A stretch of 64,000 bases of DNA from Micromonospora phaseoli (lineage in GTDB: Bacteria > Actinomycetota > Actinomycetes > Mycobacteriales > Micromonosporaceae), in NCBI RefSeq assembly GCF_900109115.1, contig NZ_FNYV01000014.1, forward strand, positions 93,082 to 157,081, read 5' to 3'. The position numbers were made by a program, and so were the translations under genes. The stretch's first letter is position 1. Every line of letters starts with the position of its first letter. The notes beneath the pieces were generated by a model that was given only the letters and a program-made list of their open reading frames with translations, did no database searches and was not told where the DNA came from. Below, piece by piece: positions 44,519 to 53,179 of this stretch.

Positions 44519-45358
44519 ATGTCGTCAACGGTGTTAGGGCTGGTCAGGGCGAGCCATCCGGAACCGACCGCTGCGGTCACCACAGTGGCCGGTCTGCTCG
44601 CGGTCGGCGTCGGCCATCCACCCGGCGCAGTGGTCGCGGTGGCGCTCACCGTGGCGGCGAGCCAGTTCGCGGTCGGCTGGACGAACGACCTGCTCGACGC
44701 CGACCGGGACGCCGCAGTAGGGCGCACCGACAAGCCGGTGGCCTCCGGCGCGGTCGGCCGGGACACGGTCGCCGTGGCCGCCACGCTGGCCGCCGGCGCC
44801 ACCGTGGCGCTGGCGCTGACCACGAACCCACTGGCCGCGCTCTGCGCCACCGTCGCCCTGGTCTCGGCGCTGCTCTACAACTGGCCGATGAAGTCGACGC
44901 CGGGCTCGGTGCTGCCGTATGCGGTCTCCTTCGCGGCGCTGCCCGCCTTCGTGGTGCTGGCGCTGCCCGGGGCACCGGCACCGCCGGTCTGGCTGGTCTC
45001 CGCCGCGGCACTGCTGGGTGCCGGCGCGCACTTCGCCAACGTGCTGCCCGACCTGGCCGACGATGCCCGGACGGGGGTCCGCGGGCTGCCGCACCGGCTG
45101 GGCCCAAGGGGCAGCCGGGCCGCCGCGGTCGGGCTGTTGATCGCGGCGACCGGCACGCTGGTGCTGGGGCCGCCCGGGCCGCCGTCGGGCGTGGGGCTCG
45201 CGGCGATCGCCGCCGCCGTCGTGATCTTCTTACTGGCCTGGTACGCGGGCCGAACCGCCGACCGGGCGGCCGCCCGACCCGTGGTCGCCTTCCGGGCGGT
45301 GATGCTGGTCGCGCTGATCGACGTCATCCTGCTGGTCACGAGCGGTCGGCTCGTCTGA
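44519..45358 (+). CDS. UbiA family prenyltransferase
   Basis: 279 residues with about eight or nine membrane helices. The first Asp-rich motif is GWTNDLLDADRDAAVGRTDK (NDxxDxxxD) and the second is NVLPDLADDARTG, both needed to bind Mg-prenyl diphosphate. It transfers a prenyl chain to an aromatic or phenolic acceptor. It is divergent from the UbiG-like methyltransferase with 46 bases between starts, and the PKS gene is next, so the acceptor is likely the type III polyketide. The prenyl donor length is not known. Confidence 0.92.
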   Translation: MSSTVLGLVRASHPEPTAAVTTVAGLLAVGVGHPPGAVVAVALTVAASQFAVGWTNDLLDADRDAAVGRTDKPVASGAVGRDTVAVAATLAAGATVALALTTNPLAALCATVALVSALLYNWPMKSTPGSVLPYAVSFAALPAFVVLALPGAPAPPVWLVSAAALLGAGAHFANVLPDLADDARTGVRGLPHRLGPRGSRAAAVGLLIAATGTLVLGPPGPPSGVGLAAIAAAVVIFLLAWYAGRTADRAAARPVVAFRAVMLVALIDVILLVTSGRLV

Positions 45359-45496
45359 GCCTCACTCCCGCAGGTGGCAGCTCAGGGTCGGCGTGCGGGT
45401 CTCGATCAGCCCCAACTACCCTGGAGCGCGGTCTGCACGGGCATGGCCAGCGGGTCCGGCGGCGTAGCCGGTGTGATCGTGACGAGGAGGACCGAC

Positions 45497-46237
45497 GTGA
45501 CGCGCTCGATCAGGGGTTCCCGGCGGGCTGCCGTGCTGCTGCCCGGGATCGCGGCGGCAGCGGGGCTGCTGCTGTCGGGGTGCGGCGCCGGCCAGATCTC
45601 CGAGACGGCCAACAAGGTGCCGTCGATCCAGGGCGTCAACATCCAGGCCGGCGGCGGGAAGTACGGCGTACGCAGCGCCCTCGTCGCCTACCCCGGCGTC
45701 GAGGGTTACCAGGCTGGCGGCAACGCCGTGCTCAACGTGGTCTTCTACAACGACTCCCCCGATCCGGTCACCGTGACCGTGACCTCGCCGGACGCCCGCG
45801 AGGTGGTGCTGACCACGGTCGACGCCGCGACCAACCCGTCGCCGACCACCTCCCCGTCGCCGGAGGAGTCCCCGGAGGGCTCACCCTCCCCGGACGGATC
45901 ACCCTCCCCGGACGGATCACCCTCCCCGGACGGATCACCCTCCCCGGACGGATCACCGTCGCCCAGCCCTACCGAGTCCCCCTCGGCCGGCCCGGCCCGG
46001 ATCGAGATCCCGTCGCTCAGCTACGTACAGCTGAACACCGAGGGTGAGCAGGTGCTCCAGCTCGTCGGTCTGAGCGGGGCGCTGCTCGCAGGCCAGAACG
46101 TCACGCTGACCTTCGACTTCGGCGGCGGCGACACGGTCACCACTCCCGCGCCGGTCGCCGTGCCACTCAGCCCCGCCCCGCAGCCGTCGCCGATCATCGA
46201 ACGGCACACCGAGTACGAGGGCGAGGGTGGCCACTGA
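45497..46237 (+). CDS. Lipoprotein with Ser/Pro-rich repeat linker
   Basis: 246 residues. A twin basic start (VTRSIRGSRRAAVLLPGIAA) leads to the lipobox LLLSGC. The mature part (VNIQAGGGKYGVRSALVAYP, NAVLNVVFYNDSPDPVTVTV) looks like an Ig-like beta domain interrupted by a Ser/Pro/Glu/Asp-rich linker with four SPSPDG units. It is membrane-attached outside the cell; a copper-chaperone-like or adhesion role is possible but not shown. GAGGAGG lies 6 bases before the GTG at 45497. Confidence 0.82.
   Translation: MTRSIRGSRRAAVLLPGIAAAAGLLLSGCGAGQISETANKVPSIQGVNIQAGGGKYGVRSALVAYPGVEGYQAGGNAVLNVVFYNDSPDPVTVTVTSPDAREVVLTTVDAATNPSPTTSPSPEESPEGSPSPDGSPSPDGSPSPDGSPSPDGSPSPSPTESPSAGPARIEIPSLSYVQLNTEGEQVLQLVGLSGALLAGQNVTLTFDFGGGDTVTTPAPVAVPLSPAPQPSPIIERHTEYEGEGGH
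45881..45952. repeat. Four-copy 18-bp tandem repeat in the lipoprotein gene
   Basis: Four exact copies of TCACCCTCCCCGGACGGA encode SPSPDG units in the linker. Copy number change would alter linker length without a frameshift. Confidence 0.93.
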
Positions 46238-46327
46238 GCCGGTTCCAGAGTTTTCCGGCGGCGCCGCCGGCGTGGTGAACCCATGCCGGCGGCGCTGTCG
46301 TCGTACCGGGGGTTTAGCGTCGCTCAG

Positions 46328-47779
46328 GTGAGCATCTCCCGATCGACCCCCTCCCGGGCCACGACCGGTGGGCGAGGCAGGGCCACCCCCCGCGAGCCCC
46401 GTCCCGCGTACGAGTGCGACGCCTGCGGTCACCAGCCACCGAAGTGGGTCGGGCGCTGCCCCGAGTGCGGCGAGTGGGGCTCGGTGATCGAGTGCACTGT
46501 CACCGGCCCGACCGTCTCCGGGCGGGTGGTCAGTTCCCGGATGCCCGCCGAGCCGGCCCGACCCATCGCCACGATCAGCGCGGCGCCGGCCCGGGCGCGG
46601 CCCACCGGGGTGAGCGAGCTCGACCGGGTTCTCGGCGGCGGCCTGGTGCCCGGAGCGGTGGTGCTGCTCGCCGGGGAGCCGGGGGTCGGCAAGTCGACCC
46701 TGCTGCTCGACGTCGCCCAGCAGTGGGCGGCCGGGGCGGGCAGCCCGTCACTGGTGGTCAGCGGTGAGGAGTCGGTCAGCCAGGTGCGGCTGCGCGCCGA
46801 GCGGATGGGTGCCCTGCACGACCAACTCTTTCTGGCCGCCGAGAGCGACCTCGCGGCGGTGCTCGGTCATCTCGACGCCGTCAAGCCCGGCCTGCTCGTC
46901 CTCGACTCGGTGCAGACCATTTCCACCACCGGCACCGAGGGGGTGCAGGGCGGGGTGACCCAGGTCCGGGCCGTCACCGCCGCCCTGGTCGCGGTCGCCA
47001 AGGAACGCGGGGTCGCGACCGTGCTGGTCGGCCACGTCACCAAGGACGGCCAGGTAGCCGGCCCGCGGGTGCTGGAGCACCTGGTCGACGTGGTGCTGCA
47101 CTTCGAGGGCGACAAGCACTCTTCGCTGCGGATGGTGCGCGGGGTGAAGAACCGGTTCGGTGCCGCCGACGAGGTCGGCTGCTTCGAGATGCACGAGGGC
47201 GGCATCAGCAGCCTCGCCGACCCTTCCGGGTTGTTCCTGACCCGCTACTCCGAGCCGGTGCCGGGCACCTGCGTGACGGTGGCGATGGAGGGCCGCCGGG
47301 CACTGGTCACCGAGGTGCAGGCCCTGATCGGCGCGACGGTGGCGGGCTCTCCCCGGCGTACGGTCTCGGGCCTGGACTCGGCCCGGCTCGCGATGGTGCT
47401 GGCGGTTCTCCAGCGCCGTACCGAACGACTCACCCTGCACGACCGGGAGGTCTTCGCGGCCACCGTCGGCGGCATCCGGGTGGTGGAGCCGGCGGCCGAC
47501 CTGGCCGTCGCTCTCGCCGTCGCCTCCGGTGGGCTCAACCTGGCGATCGCCCCGCACCTGGTGGCGATCGGGGAGGTCGGTCTGACCGGCGAGGTACGAC
47601 GGGTGGGGGCGGTGCCACGCCGGCTGGCGGAGGCCGCCCGGCTCGGGTTCCGACTGGCCCTGGTGCCGCCCGGCTGCGGGCCCGCGAGCACCGGCGCCGG
47701 TCCCGAGCAGATGCAGGTGATCGAGGTCGGCGACGTTCGCTCGGCGTTGCAGGCCGCGGCCCGGGCATCGGCGGAGTGA
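46328..47779 (+). CDS. radA: DNA repair protein RadA
   Basis: 483 residues. A zinc finger (CDACGHQPPKWVGRCPECG) comes first, then a RecA-like ATPase with Walker A AGEPGVGKST, LLVLDSVQTISTTG, and the RadA signature KNRFGAADEVG, and a C-terminal Lon-like domain (AVALAVASGGLNLAIAPHLV). RadA is a DnaB-type helicase that helps branch migration in recombination repair. GTG at 46328 has the weak AGCGTCGCTCAG region upstream. disA follows 101 bases on, the conserved radA-disA order. Confidence 0.95.
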   Translation: MSISRSTPSRATTGGRGRATPREPRPAYECDACGHQPPKWVGRCPECGEWGSVIECTVTGPTVSGRVVSSRMPAEPARPIATISAAPARARPTGVSELDRVLGGGLVPGAVVLLAGEPGVGKSTLLLDVAQQWAAGAGSPSLVVSGEESVSQVRLRAERMGALHDQLFLAAESDLAAVLGHLDAVKPGLLVLDSVQTISTTGTEGVQGGVTQVRAVTAALVAVAKERGVATVLVGHVTKDGQVAGPRVLEHLVDVVLHFEGDKHSSLRMVRGVKNRFGAADEVGCFEMHEGGISSLADPSGLFLTRYSEPVPGTCVTVAMEGRRALVTEVQALIGATVAGSPRRTVSGLDSARLAMVLAVLQRRTERLTLHDREVFAATVGGIRVVEPAADLAVALAVASGGLNLAIAPHLVAIGEVGLTGEVRRVGAVPRRLAEAARLGFRLALVPPGCGPASTGAGPEQMQVIEVGDVRSALQAAARASAE

Positions 47780-47868
47780 GCCGCGTCTCTGGTGGACGGG
47801 CCGGACGGGTGGGGCGGAATCGTGACACATCACAGTAACCACGAGAGCACCCACCGCAGGGCAGTCCG

Positions 47869-47874
47869 TAGACT
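47869..47874 (+). promoter_or_regulatory. Putative -10 box (TAGACT) for a leaderless disA transcript
   Basis: TAGACT is followed by 6 bases and the GTG at 47881. No Shine-Dalgarno sequence lies just upstream, so disA may have its own start-codon promoter besides readthrough from radA. Confidence 0.4.
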
Positions 47875-47880
47875 GTGCCC

Positions 47881-49059
47881 GTGCCGATCGACCGCGATAC
47901 CACCAAGCCTGCCGGCGCGACACTCCACGCCCGCACCGGCCCCGTGGGCTCGCCAGCCCGTCCGATCAGTGTGAGCGTGACCGGGGGCGGCGGCACCGGC
48001 GACCCGCTCCGCGCCAACCTGGCCCTGATGGCGCCGGGGACCGCGCTGCGTGACGGACTCGAACGCATCCTGCGCGGCCGGACGGGTGCGCTGATCGTGC
48101 TCGGCTACGACAAGGTGGTCGAGGGCCTGTGCACCGGCGGCTTCCCGCTGGACGTCGAGTTCTCCGCGACCCGGGTCCGCGAGCTGTGCAAGATGGACGG
48201 CGCGGTGGTGCTCTCCAGCGACGGCACCCGGATCGTCCGGGCGGCGGTGCACCTGATGCCCGACCCGACCATCCCGACCGAGGAGTCGGGCACCCGGCAC
48301 CGCACCGCGGAGCGGGTCGCCCGGCAGACCGGCTACCCGGTGATCTCGGTCAGCCAGTCGATGCGGATCATCAGCCTCTACGTCAACGGCCAGCGTCACG
48401 TGCTGGACGACTCGGCGGCGATCCTCTCCCGGGCGAACCAGGCGCTGGCCACCCTTGAGCGGTACAAGCTCCGCTTGGACGAGGTCTCCGGCACCCTCTC
48501 CGCACTGGAGATCGAGGATCTGGTCACCGTGCGCGACGCGGTGGCCGTGGTGCAGCGGCTGGAGATGGTCCGCCGGATCGCGGACGAGATCGCCGGGTAC
48601 GTGGTCGAGTTGGGCACCGACGGTCGGCTGCTGGCCCTGCAACTGGACGAGCTGATGGCCGGCGTCGACGCCGACCGCACCCTGGTCATCCGGGACTACC
48701 TACCCACCGGCCGCAAGCCCCGCACGCTTGACGAGGCCCTGGTCGAGCTGGATCTGCTCAGCGCGACCGAGCTGATCGACCTGGTCTCCGTCGCCAAGGC
48801 GATCGGCTATCCGGCGGCCTCCGACGCGCTGGAGGCCGCGGTCAGCCCCCGGGGGTTCCGGCTGTTGGCCAAGGTGCCCCGCCTTCCGGTGGCGGTGGTG
48901 GATCGGCTGGTGGTCCACTTCGGCAGCCTCCAGCGGTTGCTGGGTGCCACGGTGGAGGACCTACAGACCGTCGAGGGCGTCGGTGACGCCCGGGCCCGCG
49001 GCGTACGCGAGGGGCTGTCCCGCCTCGCCGAGGCGTCCATCCTGGAGCGCTACGTCTGA
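47881..49059 (+). CDS. disA: DNA integrity scanning diadenylate cyclase DisA
   Basis: 392 residues from GTG 47881; two codons earlier another GTG is possible. The DAC domain holds KMDGAVVLSSDGTRIVRAAV with the DGA motif and RHRTAERVARQTGYPV with the RHR motif, both at the c-di-AMP active site. A helical linker follows, and the C-terminal helix-hairpin-helix domain (LLGATVEDLQTVEGVGDARA) binds branched DNA. DisA makes c-di-AMP from two ATP and stops at Holliday junctions. It is encoded downstream of radA, whose protein inhibits DisA in Bacillus. Confidence 0.96.
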   Translation: MPIDRDTTKPAGATLHARTGPVGSPARPISVSVTGGGGTGDPLRANLALMAPGTALRDGLERILRGRTGALIVLGYDKVVEGLCTGGFPLDVEFSATRVRELCKMDGAVVLSSDGTRIVRAAVHLMPDPTIPTEESGTRHRTAERVARQTGYPVISVSQSMRIISLYVNGQRHVLDDSAAILSRANQALATLERYKLRLDEVSGTLSALEIEDLVTVRDAVAVVQRLEMVRRIADEIAGYVVELGTDGRLLALQLDELMAGVDADRTLVIRDYLPTGRKPRTLDEALVELDLLSATELIDLVSVAKAIGYPAASDALEAAVSPRGFRLLAKVPRLPVAVVDRLVVHFGSLQRLLGATVEDLQTVEGVGDARARGVREGLSRLAEASILERYV

Positions 49060-49101
49060 CCGGGCCGGGTGACCCCGCCGACGTCCGCCGTGGGCACTGC
49101 C

Positions 49102-49818
49102 CTAGCGGACGACGAGCTTCGCCGGCTGACTCAGCTTGGTGCCCACCCGCGCGAAGACCTCGTACGTCCCGGACTGCACCTCGGGGCCGTTCGCCAGGCC
49201 GTTGGCGCACCGACTGCTGTCCCTGCCGTTCCAGCTGACCTGGTAGGCGCGTTCGAATCCGGGGGTGAAGGACTGCACGTCCGAGCCGGCGGCGGTGCCG
49301 CAGGTGTCCGACGACCAGATCACCTCGGCGCCGGACTTGATGTACAGCTCCTGGGCGGTCGCGCCGACATCGCGGCTGCACGTGCGGTCGGAGCGGTTGC
49401 GGACCTTCAGATGGAGATCGACGGCGGCACCGGCGGCGACCTGCCCGGGAAGAGCCGTGGCGGTCACCGAGAGCTCCGTGTCTGCGCAGGTGCCCTCGTC
49501 CGACGCCGGGTTGACCGCTGGCGGATCGTTACTCAGGCTCGGCTCGGTGTCGGGGTCGTCCACCGGGGTGGACGGGTCGGCACCGGCGTCGCCCGACGGG
49601 GGTGCACCGGTCTGCGGGGTCAGCACCGAGCCGGTGGGAGTCGGCGTGCCGGTCGCCACGCCCGGGTCGGACTCACCGTTGCCGGTCGCGTCGTTGCCGC
49701 CGTCCTGCCCGTTGCACGAGTAGAGCAGGACAACCAGGAAGAGCAGAACCGCGCCGAGCACGACGGCGCGACGCCGCCAGTACACGGTGGGAGACAGGGG
49801 GCCGACCGTCAGACGCAT
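49102..49818 (-). CDS. Membrane-anchored or lipoprotein-like protein of unknown function
   Basis: 238 residues. A hydrophobic start (AVVLGAVLLFLVVLLYSCNG) has a cysteine in lipobox-like context. A ~90-residue Asp/Pro/Thr-rich linker is followed by a beta-rich exported domain (ELSVTATALPGQVAAGAAVD, LHLKVRNRSDRTCSRDVGAT) with paired cysteines. The structure resembles Ig-like cell-envelope domains. No enzymatic motif is seen. TACGGT lies 8 bases before the ATG without a ribosome binding site, consistent with a leaderless transcript. Convergent with disA. Confidence 0.75.
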   Translation of the reverse strand: MRLTVGPLSPTVYWRRRAVVLGAVLLFLVVLLYSCNGQDGGNDATGNGESDPGVATGTPTPTGSVLTPQTGAPPSGDAGADPSTPVDDPDTEPSLSNDPPAVNPASDEGTCADTELSVTATALPGQVAAGAAVDLHLKVRNRSDRTCSRDVGATAQELYIKSGAEVIWSSDTCGTAAGSDVQSFTPGFERAYQVSWNGRDSSRCANGLANGPEVQSGTYEVFARVGTKLSQPAKLVVR

Positions 49819-49826
49819 GATGCCCC

Positions 49827-49832
49827 ACCGTA
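49827..49832 (-). promoter_or_regulatory. Putative -10 box (TACGGT), leaderless gene at 49818
   Basis: TACGGT on the minus strand is 8 bases from the ATG of the lipoprotein-like gene; no Shine-Dalgarno sequence is seen. Confidence 0.4.
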
Positions 49833-49964
49833 GCGGCGTCGTGGGCGACGGGCGGTAGCGACGCGCCGTGGCTCACGCCTCCCTTCCGAACCCGACGCTC
49901 CTATGTCGACGGTCGGAGATGAAACAAGCCCCATCGGGTCACCGAGCGTGACGGATCGTCGGGC

Positions 49965-50558
49965 TCAGAGGTAGACCTTGCGTTGGTAGATCGCGTGGGC
50001 GCCGGCGACCCGATCCAGGAAGAGCAGGCCGGCACAGTGGTCGATCTCGTGTTGCAGCGCCCGCGCCTCGAAACCATCCGTCACCAGCTGTACGACCTTG
50101 CCGCTGCCCGGCAGCGCGCCCTCGACCACCAGCCGGCTGGCGCGCTTGACGTCACCGGTCAGGTCCGGCACCGACATGCACCCCTCACGGCCCGCCTTCC
50201 ACCGGGTCGCCTCGACCACCCGGGCGTTGCAGAGAGCGAACGTGCCGTGCAGCGTCACCGCCTTGGGGTGGCCGGTGACGTCCACTGCGAAAACCTGGGC
50301 GGCCACCCCCACCTGAGGAGCGGCCAGGCCCACGCAGCCGGGTGACACCCGCATGGTGGCGATCAGGTCGGCCGCCAACTGCACCGTCTCCCCGGCGGTC
50401 GGGTCGACCTCCGCGCCCGCCCGGCTGAGCACCGCGTTCGGGGCGGAGACCACCGGGATCACCCGCCCGGCGCCGAGCACCTCCGGCACCCAGTCGCCGA
50501 GGCCCGCGTACGTCTCGGCCGGTGGGTCCAGGTCCGGCTGGTCCGGTACGCCCGTCAC
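49965..50558 (-). CDS. def: Peptide deformylase
   Basis: 197 residues. The three deformylase motifs are present: PGCVGLAAPQVG (motif 1), EGCMSVPD (motif 2) with the metal cysteine, and QHEIDHCAGLLFLDR (motif 3, HExxH). The metalloenzyme removes the formyl group from new proteins. GTG at 50558 overlaps the stop of the ACT gene (GTGA), so they are coupled. An N-terminal extension of about 35 residues, longer than in E. coli, is common in actinobacterial forms. Confidence 0.94.
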   Translation of the reverse strand: MTGVPDQPDLDPPAETYAGLGDWVPEVLGAGRVIPVVSAPNAVLSRAGAEVDPTAGETVQLAADLIATMRVSPGCVGLAAPQVGVAAQVFAVDVTGHPKAVTLHGTFALCNARVVEATRWKAGREGCMSVPDLTGDVKRASRLVVEGALPGSGKVVQLVTDGFEARALQHEIDHCAGLLFLDRVAGAHAIYQRKVYL

Positions 50559-51067
50559 AGCAGGTCCGGTTCGGCGGGCCGGAGGGTCACCTCTACGCCC
50601 AGACCGGCGGCGGCCTCGGCCAGCCGGCCGGCAAGCGCGTCGGCCGCCCCCGGTGGCAGCTCGACCTCGGCGACCACCACGTAGAGCGAACCCACCAACC
50701 GCGTGCTCAGATCGGTGACGTTGCCTCCGGCGTCGGCCAGCACCCGGGTCATCGCGGCCACGATGCCCATCCGGTCGGCGCCGTGCACCGCCATCACGTG
50801 TGGCTCGCCGGCCGAGGCGGTCGCGCCGTCGGGCGTCACCGCGCGTACGGTGGCCAGCAGCTGGCCGTCGGCGGCGAGCGGGGCCAGCGCGGTCTCGACC
50901 GCCGCGGCGGTCGGGCCGACGCAGATCAGGGTCATCGCGAAGTGCCCCCGCAGCCGGGTCATGGTGCTGTCGGTGAGGTTGGCCCCGAGGCGGGCGAGCA
51001 CCTCGGCGACGTCGGCCACTATGCCGGGCCGGTCCCGGCCGATGACGGTGATCGCGAGCTCGTTCAT
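50555..51067 (-). CDS. ACT domain-containing protein (GcvR-like)
   Basis: 170 residues made of two ACT domains: MNELAITVIGRDRPGIVADV and MAVHGADRMGIVAAMTRVLA. It resembles the glycine cleavage system repressor GcvR and other two-ACT amino acid sensors that have no DNA-binding domain. It is coupled to peptide deformylase. Ligand and partner are unknown. It is divergent from mutY with 97 bases between starts. Confidence 0.88.
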   Translation of the reverse strand: MNELAITVIGRDRPGIVADVAEVLARLGANLTDSTMTRLRGHFAMTLICVGPTAAAVETALAPLAADGQLLATVRAVTPDGATASAGEPHVMAVHGADRMGIVAAMTRVLADAGGNVTDLSTRLVGSLYVVVAEVELPPGAADALAGRLAEAAAGLGVEVTLRPAEPDLL

Positions 51068-51164
51068 CCGGGCATTCTGCCCGATCCGCACGACCTGCCG
51101 GCGGCGGCCCGCCCGGAGGTGTCCAACCGACGGGACCGACAGGCGTGACATCATCGGCGGCGCG

Positions 51165-52067
51165 ATGACAGACACGACCTTCGCCGGCCAGGTGAGCCGG
51201 TGGTACGAGGAGAACGCCCGGGACCTGCCGTGGCGCAAGCCCGAGGTGAGCCCATGGGCGATCCTGATCAGCGAGGTCATGCTCCAGCAGACCCCGGTGG
51301 CCCGGGTGTTGCCGGCCTGGCAGGCGTGGCTGGACCGCTGGCCGACCCCGGCCGCCCTGGCCGGTGACAGCCCGGCCGAGGCCATCCGGATGTGGGGGCG
51401 GCTCGGCTACCCCCGCCGGGCGGTACGCCTGCGTGACTGCGCGGTGGCCATCGTGGAGCGCCACGGCGGCGAGGTGCCGGACCGGCTGGAGCAGCTGCTC
51501 GCCCTACCCGGCGTGGGCACGTACACGGCCCGGGCGGTGGCCGCCTTCGCGTACGGCCAGCGACACCCGGTGGTCGACACCAATGTGCGGCGGGTGGTCT
51601 GCCGGGCGATCGCCGGAGAACCGGACGCCGGTCCGGCCACCCGGCCGGCGGACCTGGTCGCCACCGAGGAGCTGCTACCCCCCGAACCGGCGGCAGCGGC
51701 CCTGGCCAGCGCGGCCATCATGGAGTTGGGCGCGGTCATCTGCACCGCCCGATCGCCCCGCTGCGACGCGTGCCCGGTCAACGCGATCTGCGCCTGGCGC
51801 GCCTCGGGACGTGTCGCCCCGATCGGCCCCACCCGCCGACCTCAGCGGTACGCGGGAACCGACCGCCAGGTACGCGGCCTGCTGCTCGGGCTGCTCCGGG
51901 AGTCGACCGGCCCGGTGCCGCACCAGCGCCTGGACCAGGTGTGGGCGGACGACGTGCAACGGGCCCGGGCGTTGGCCGGACTGGTCACCGACGGATTGGT
52001 CGAGCCGATCGGTGAGGCGTCGTTCCGGCTGGTCGGGGATGGTCCGCTGGCGCCGGTGACAGACTGA
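51165..52067 (+). CDS. mutY: A/G-specific adenine glycosylase
   Basis: 300 residues. The glycosylase domain has LPWRKPEVSPWAILISEVML with the catalytic Glu, the helix-hairpin-helix LPGVGTYTARAVAAFAYGQ and the catalytic Asp in VVDTNVRRV. The [4Fe-4S] ligands are in CTARSPRCDACPVNAIC (C-x6-C-x2-C-x5-C). A C-terminal winged-helix-like tail completes it. It removes adenine mispaired with 8-oxoguanine. The protein is shorter than E. coli MutY (350), lacking a clear NUDIX-like C-terminal domain, as is usual in actinobacteria. Confidence 0.92.
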   Translation: MTDTTFAGQVSRWYEENARDLPWRKPEVSPWAILISEVMLQQTPVARVLPAWQAWLDRWPTPAALAGDSPAEAIRMWGRLGYPRRAVRLRDCAVAIVERHGGEVPDRLEQLLALPGVGTYTARAVAAFAYGQRHPVVDTNVRRVVCRAIAGEPDAGPATRPADLVATEELLPPEPAAAALASAAIMELGAVICTARSPRCDACPVNAICAWRASGRVAPIGPTRRPQRYAGTDRQVRGLLLGLLRESTGPVPHQRLDQVWADDVQRARALAGLVTDGLVEPIGEASFRLVGDGPLAPVTD

Positions 52068-52094
52068 GGGCCGGCCCCGTGCGGGGCCGGCCCT
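52067..52094. terminator. Terminator hairpin between mutY and the C39 peptidase gene
   Basis: A perfect 13-bp stem (AGGGCCGGCCCCG with its complement) and a 2-base loop starting at the mutY stop codon. It lies between convergent genes. Confidence 0.85.
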
Positions 52095-52119
52095 GTCGTC
52101 GGAGTTGCTGGCTGTCGGC

Positions 52120-52770
52120 TCAGGCGGAGTAGCCGCGGCTGGCGATCCAGTCGGCCAGCGCGTCGGTGCTGATCCAGTACTCGGCCTGGGCGGGGTTGGC
52201 CGAGTCAGCGATCCTCACCTGGTCGCCGCTGTCCCGGTAGCCGGTCACCGAGATGTAGTGGCCGCCCTCGAACGAGTGGCTCACTCCGTCGGTGTCCGTG
52301 GCTGTCCCGATGATGTTGGCGACCACACCCCGGCCGTCGTCGACGGCGCGGATGATGTCGGTCCGCAGCCGGTCGGTCTGGGCGTCGTCCGCCGCCCGAC
52401 CGGGGATCTCCACCGTACGGTAGACGTCCTTGCCGGCCTTCTTGTTCAGCGCATCGGTGATCAGGTGCGCGGAGTCGGTGCCGCGCTCGGTGGTGCCCAT
52501 CTCCCGGGCCAGATCGTCCTGGGAGACGTCCTTGTTCATGGTCGTCAGGGCGTTACGCACAGCCGCCGGACCACAGTAGTAGAAGTTCGGCTGCGCCTCG
52601 TAGCGCACGTTCAGCTGCCGCTCGCCATTGCCGTGCCCGCGCTCGGCGACGGCGGCCAGCGGGTTGGCGCTGTGCGGAGCGGCGATCGCGCCCACCGGTC
52701 CGGCGACCATCCCACCAGCGCAGACGGCACCGGCGGCGGTCAGGGCTGCCTTACGAATCAGCGTAGTCAT
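52120..52770 (-). CDS. Secreted C39 family (papain-like) peptidase
   Basis: 216 residues. A signal peptide (MTTLIRKAALTAAGAVCAGG) is followed by a peptidase C39-like domain: the Cys in FYYCGPAAVRNALT, the His in EGGHYISVTGYRD and the Asp in VRIADSANP. It is probably exported and cleaves peptides or is a bacteriocin-processing-like enzyme without a transporter; no peptide substrate gene is next to it. Several secreted actinobacterial C39 proteins of this kind are uncharacterised. A ~360-base leader region lies upstream. Confidence 0.87.
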   Translation of the reverse strand: MTTLIRKAALTAAGAVCAGGMVAGPVGAIAAPHSANPLAAVAERGHGNGERQLNVRYEAQPNFYYCGPAAVRNALTTMNKDVSQDDLAREMGTTERGTDSAHLITDALNKKAGKDVYRTVEIPGRAADDAQTDRLRTDIIRAVDDGRGVVANIIGTATDTDGVSHSFEGGHYISVTGYRDSGDQVRIADSANPAQAEYWISTDALADWIASRGYSA

Positions 52771-53130
52771 GATCGTTTACCTTCCGTCTCGGGGGATCGA
52801 CACGACACCTGGAAGCGAGGGTGCGGATACCGCGTCGGGAGGAAGCGCCCGGTGCTTGCGTTTGTGCAGCTGGGCATCTTGGGCGCCGGTCGGGGGTGCA
52901 ACGACTCCGGCATGTCGAGCATTCCGGGTCGCCTCGAAGGCGGGCCGTTGCGGTTACCCCCTGTACAACGACCCCTGGCGGGGGCCCATGCCCCGACAAA
53001 CCGTGGCGGCGGTCACACCAACCGAGCCACGGGCGATGCGAGGTTTGTCACGTTTGATGAGTTATGCGGAGTTAGCATGCTTTTCCGCCACCTGGCGGGT
53101 GGCTGACCGCTCGCGGTGCCAGCGCACGAC
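52771..53130. other. Long leader region upstream of the C39 peptidase
   Basis: About 360 bases without a convincing gene. Two direct repeats GTGCAACGAC (52896-52905) and GTACAACGAC (52963-52972) face the peptidase gene. I looked for a c-di-AMP (ydaO-type) riboswitch, common before secreted hydrolases, but the conserved blocks are not recognisable. Confidence 0.5.
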
Positions 53131-53162
53131 GGCGGCCCGGTGGCAATCGCCACCGGGCCGCC
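53131..53162. terminator. Terminator hairpin of clpC
   Basis: A perfect 14-bp stem (GGCGGCCCGGTGGC with its complement) and AATC loop 18 bases after the clpC stop. Confidence 0.85.
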
Positions 53163-53179
53163 GCTGTGGTGCCGGAGAA

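Noticed and set aside
45881..45952. CRISPR-like repeats
   Set aside because: These are contiguous 18-bp coding repeats with no spacers; no CRISPR or cas gene exists in the window.
52771..53130. Possible c-di-AMP (ydaO-type) riboswitch upstream of the C39 peptidase
   Set aside because: The conserved blocks of that riboswitch could not be found on either strand.
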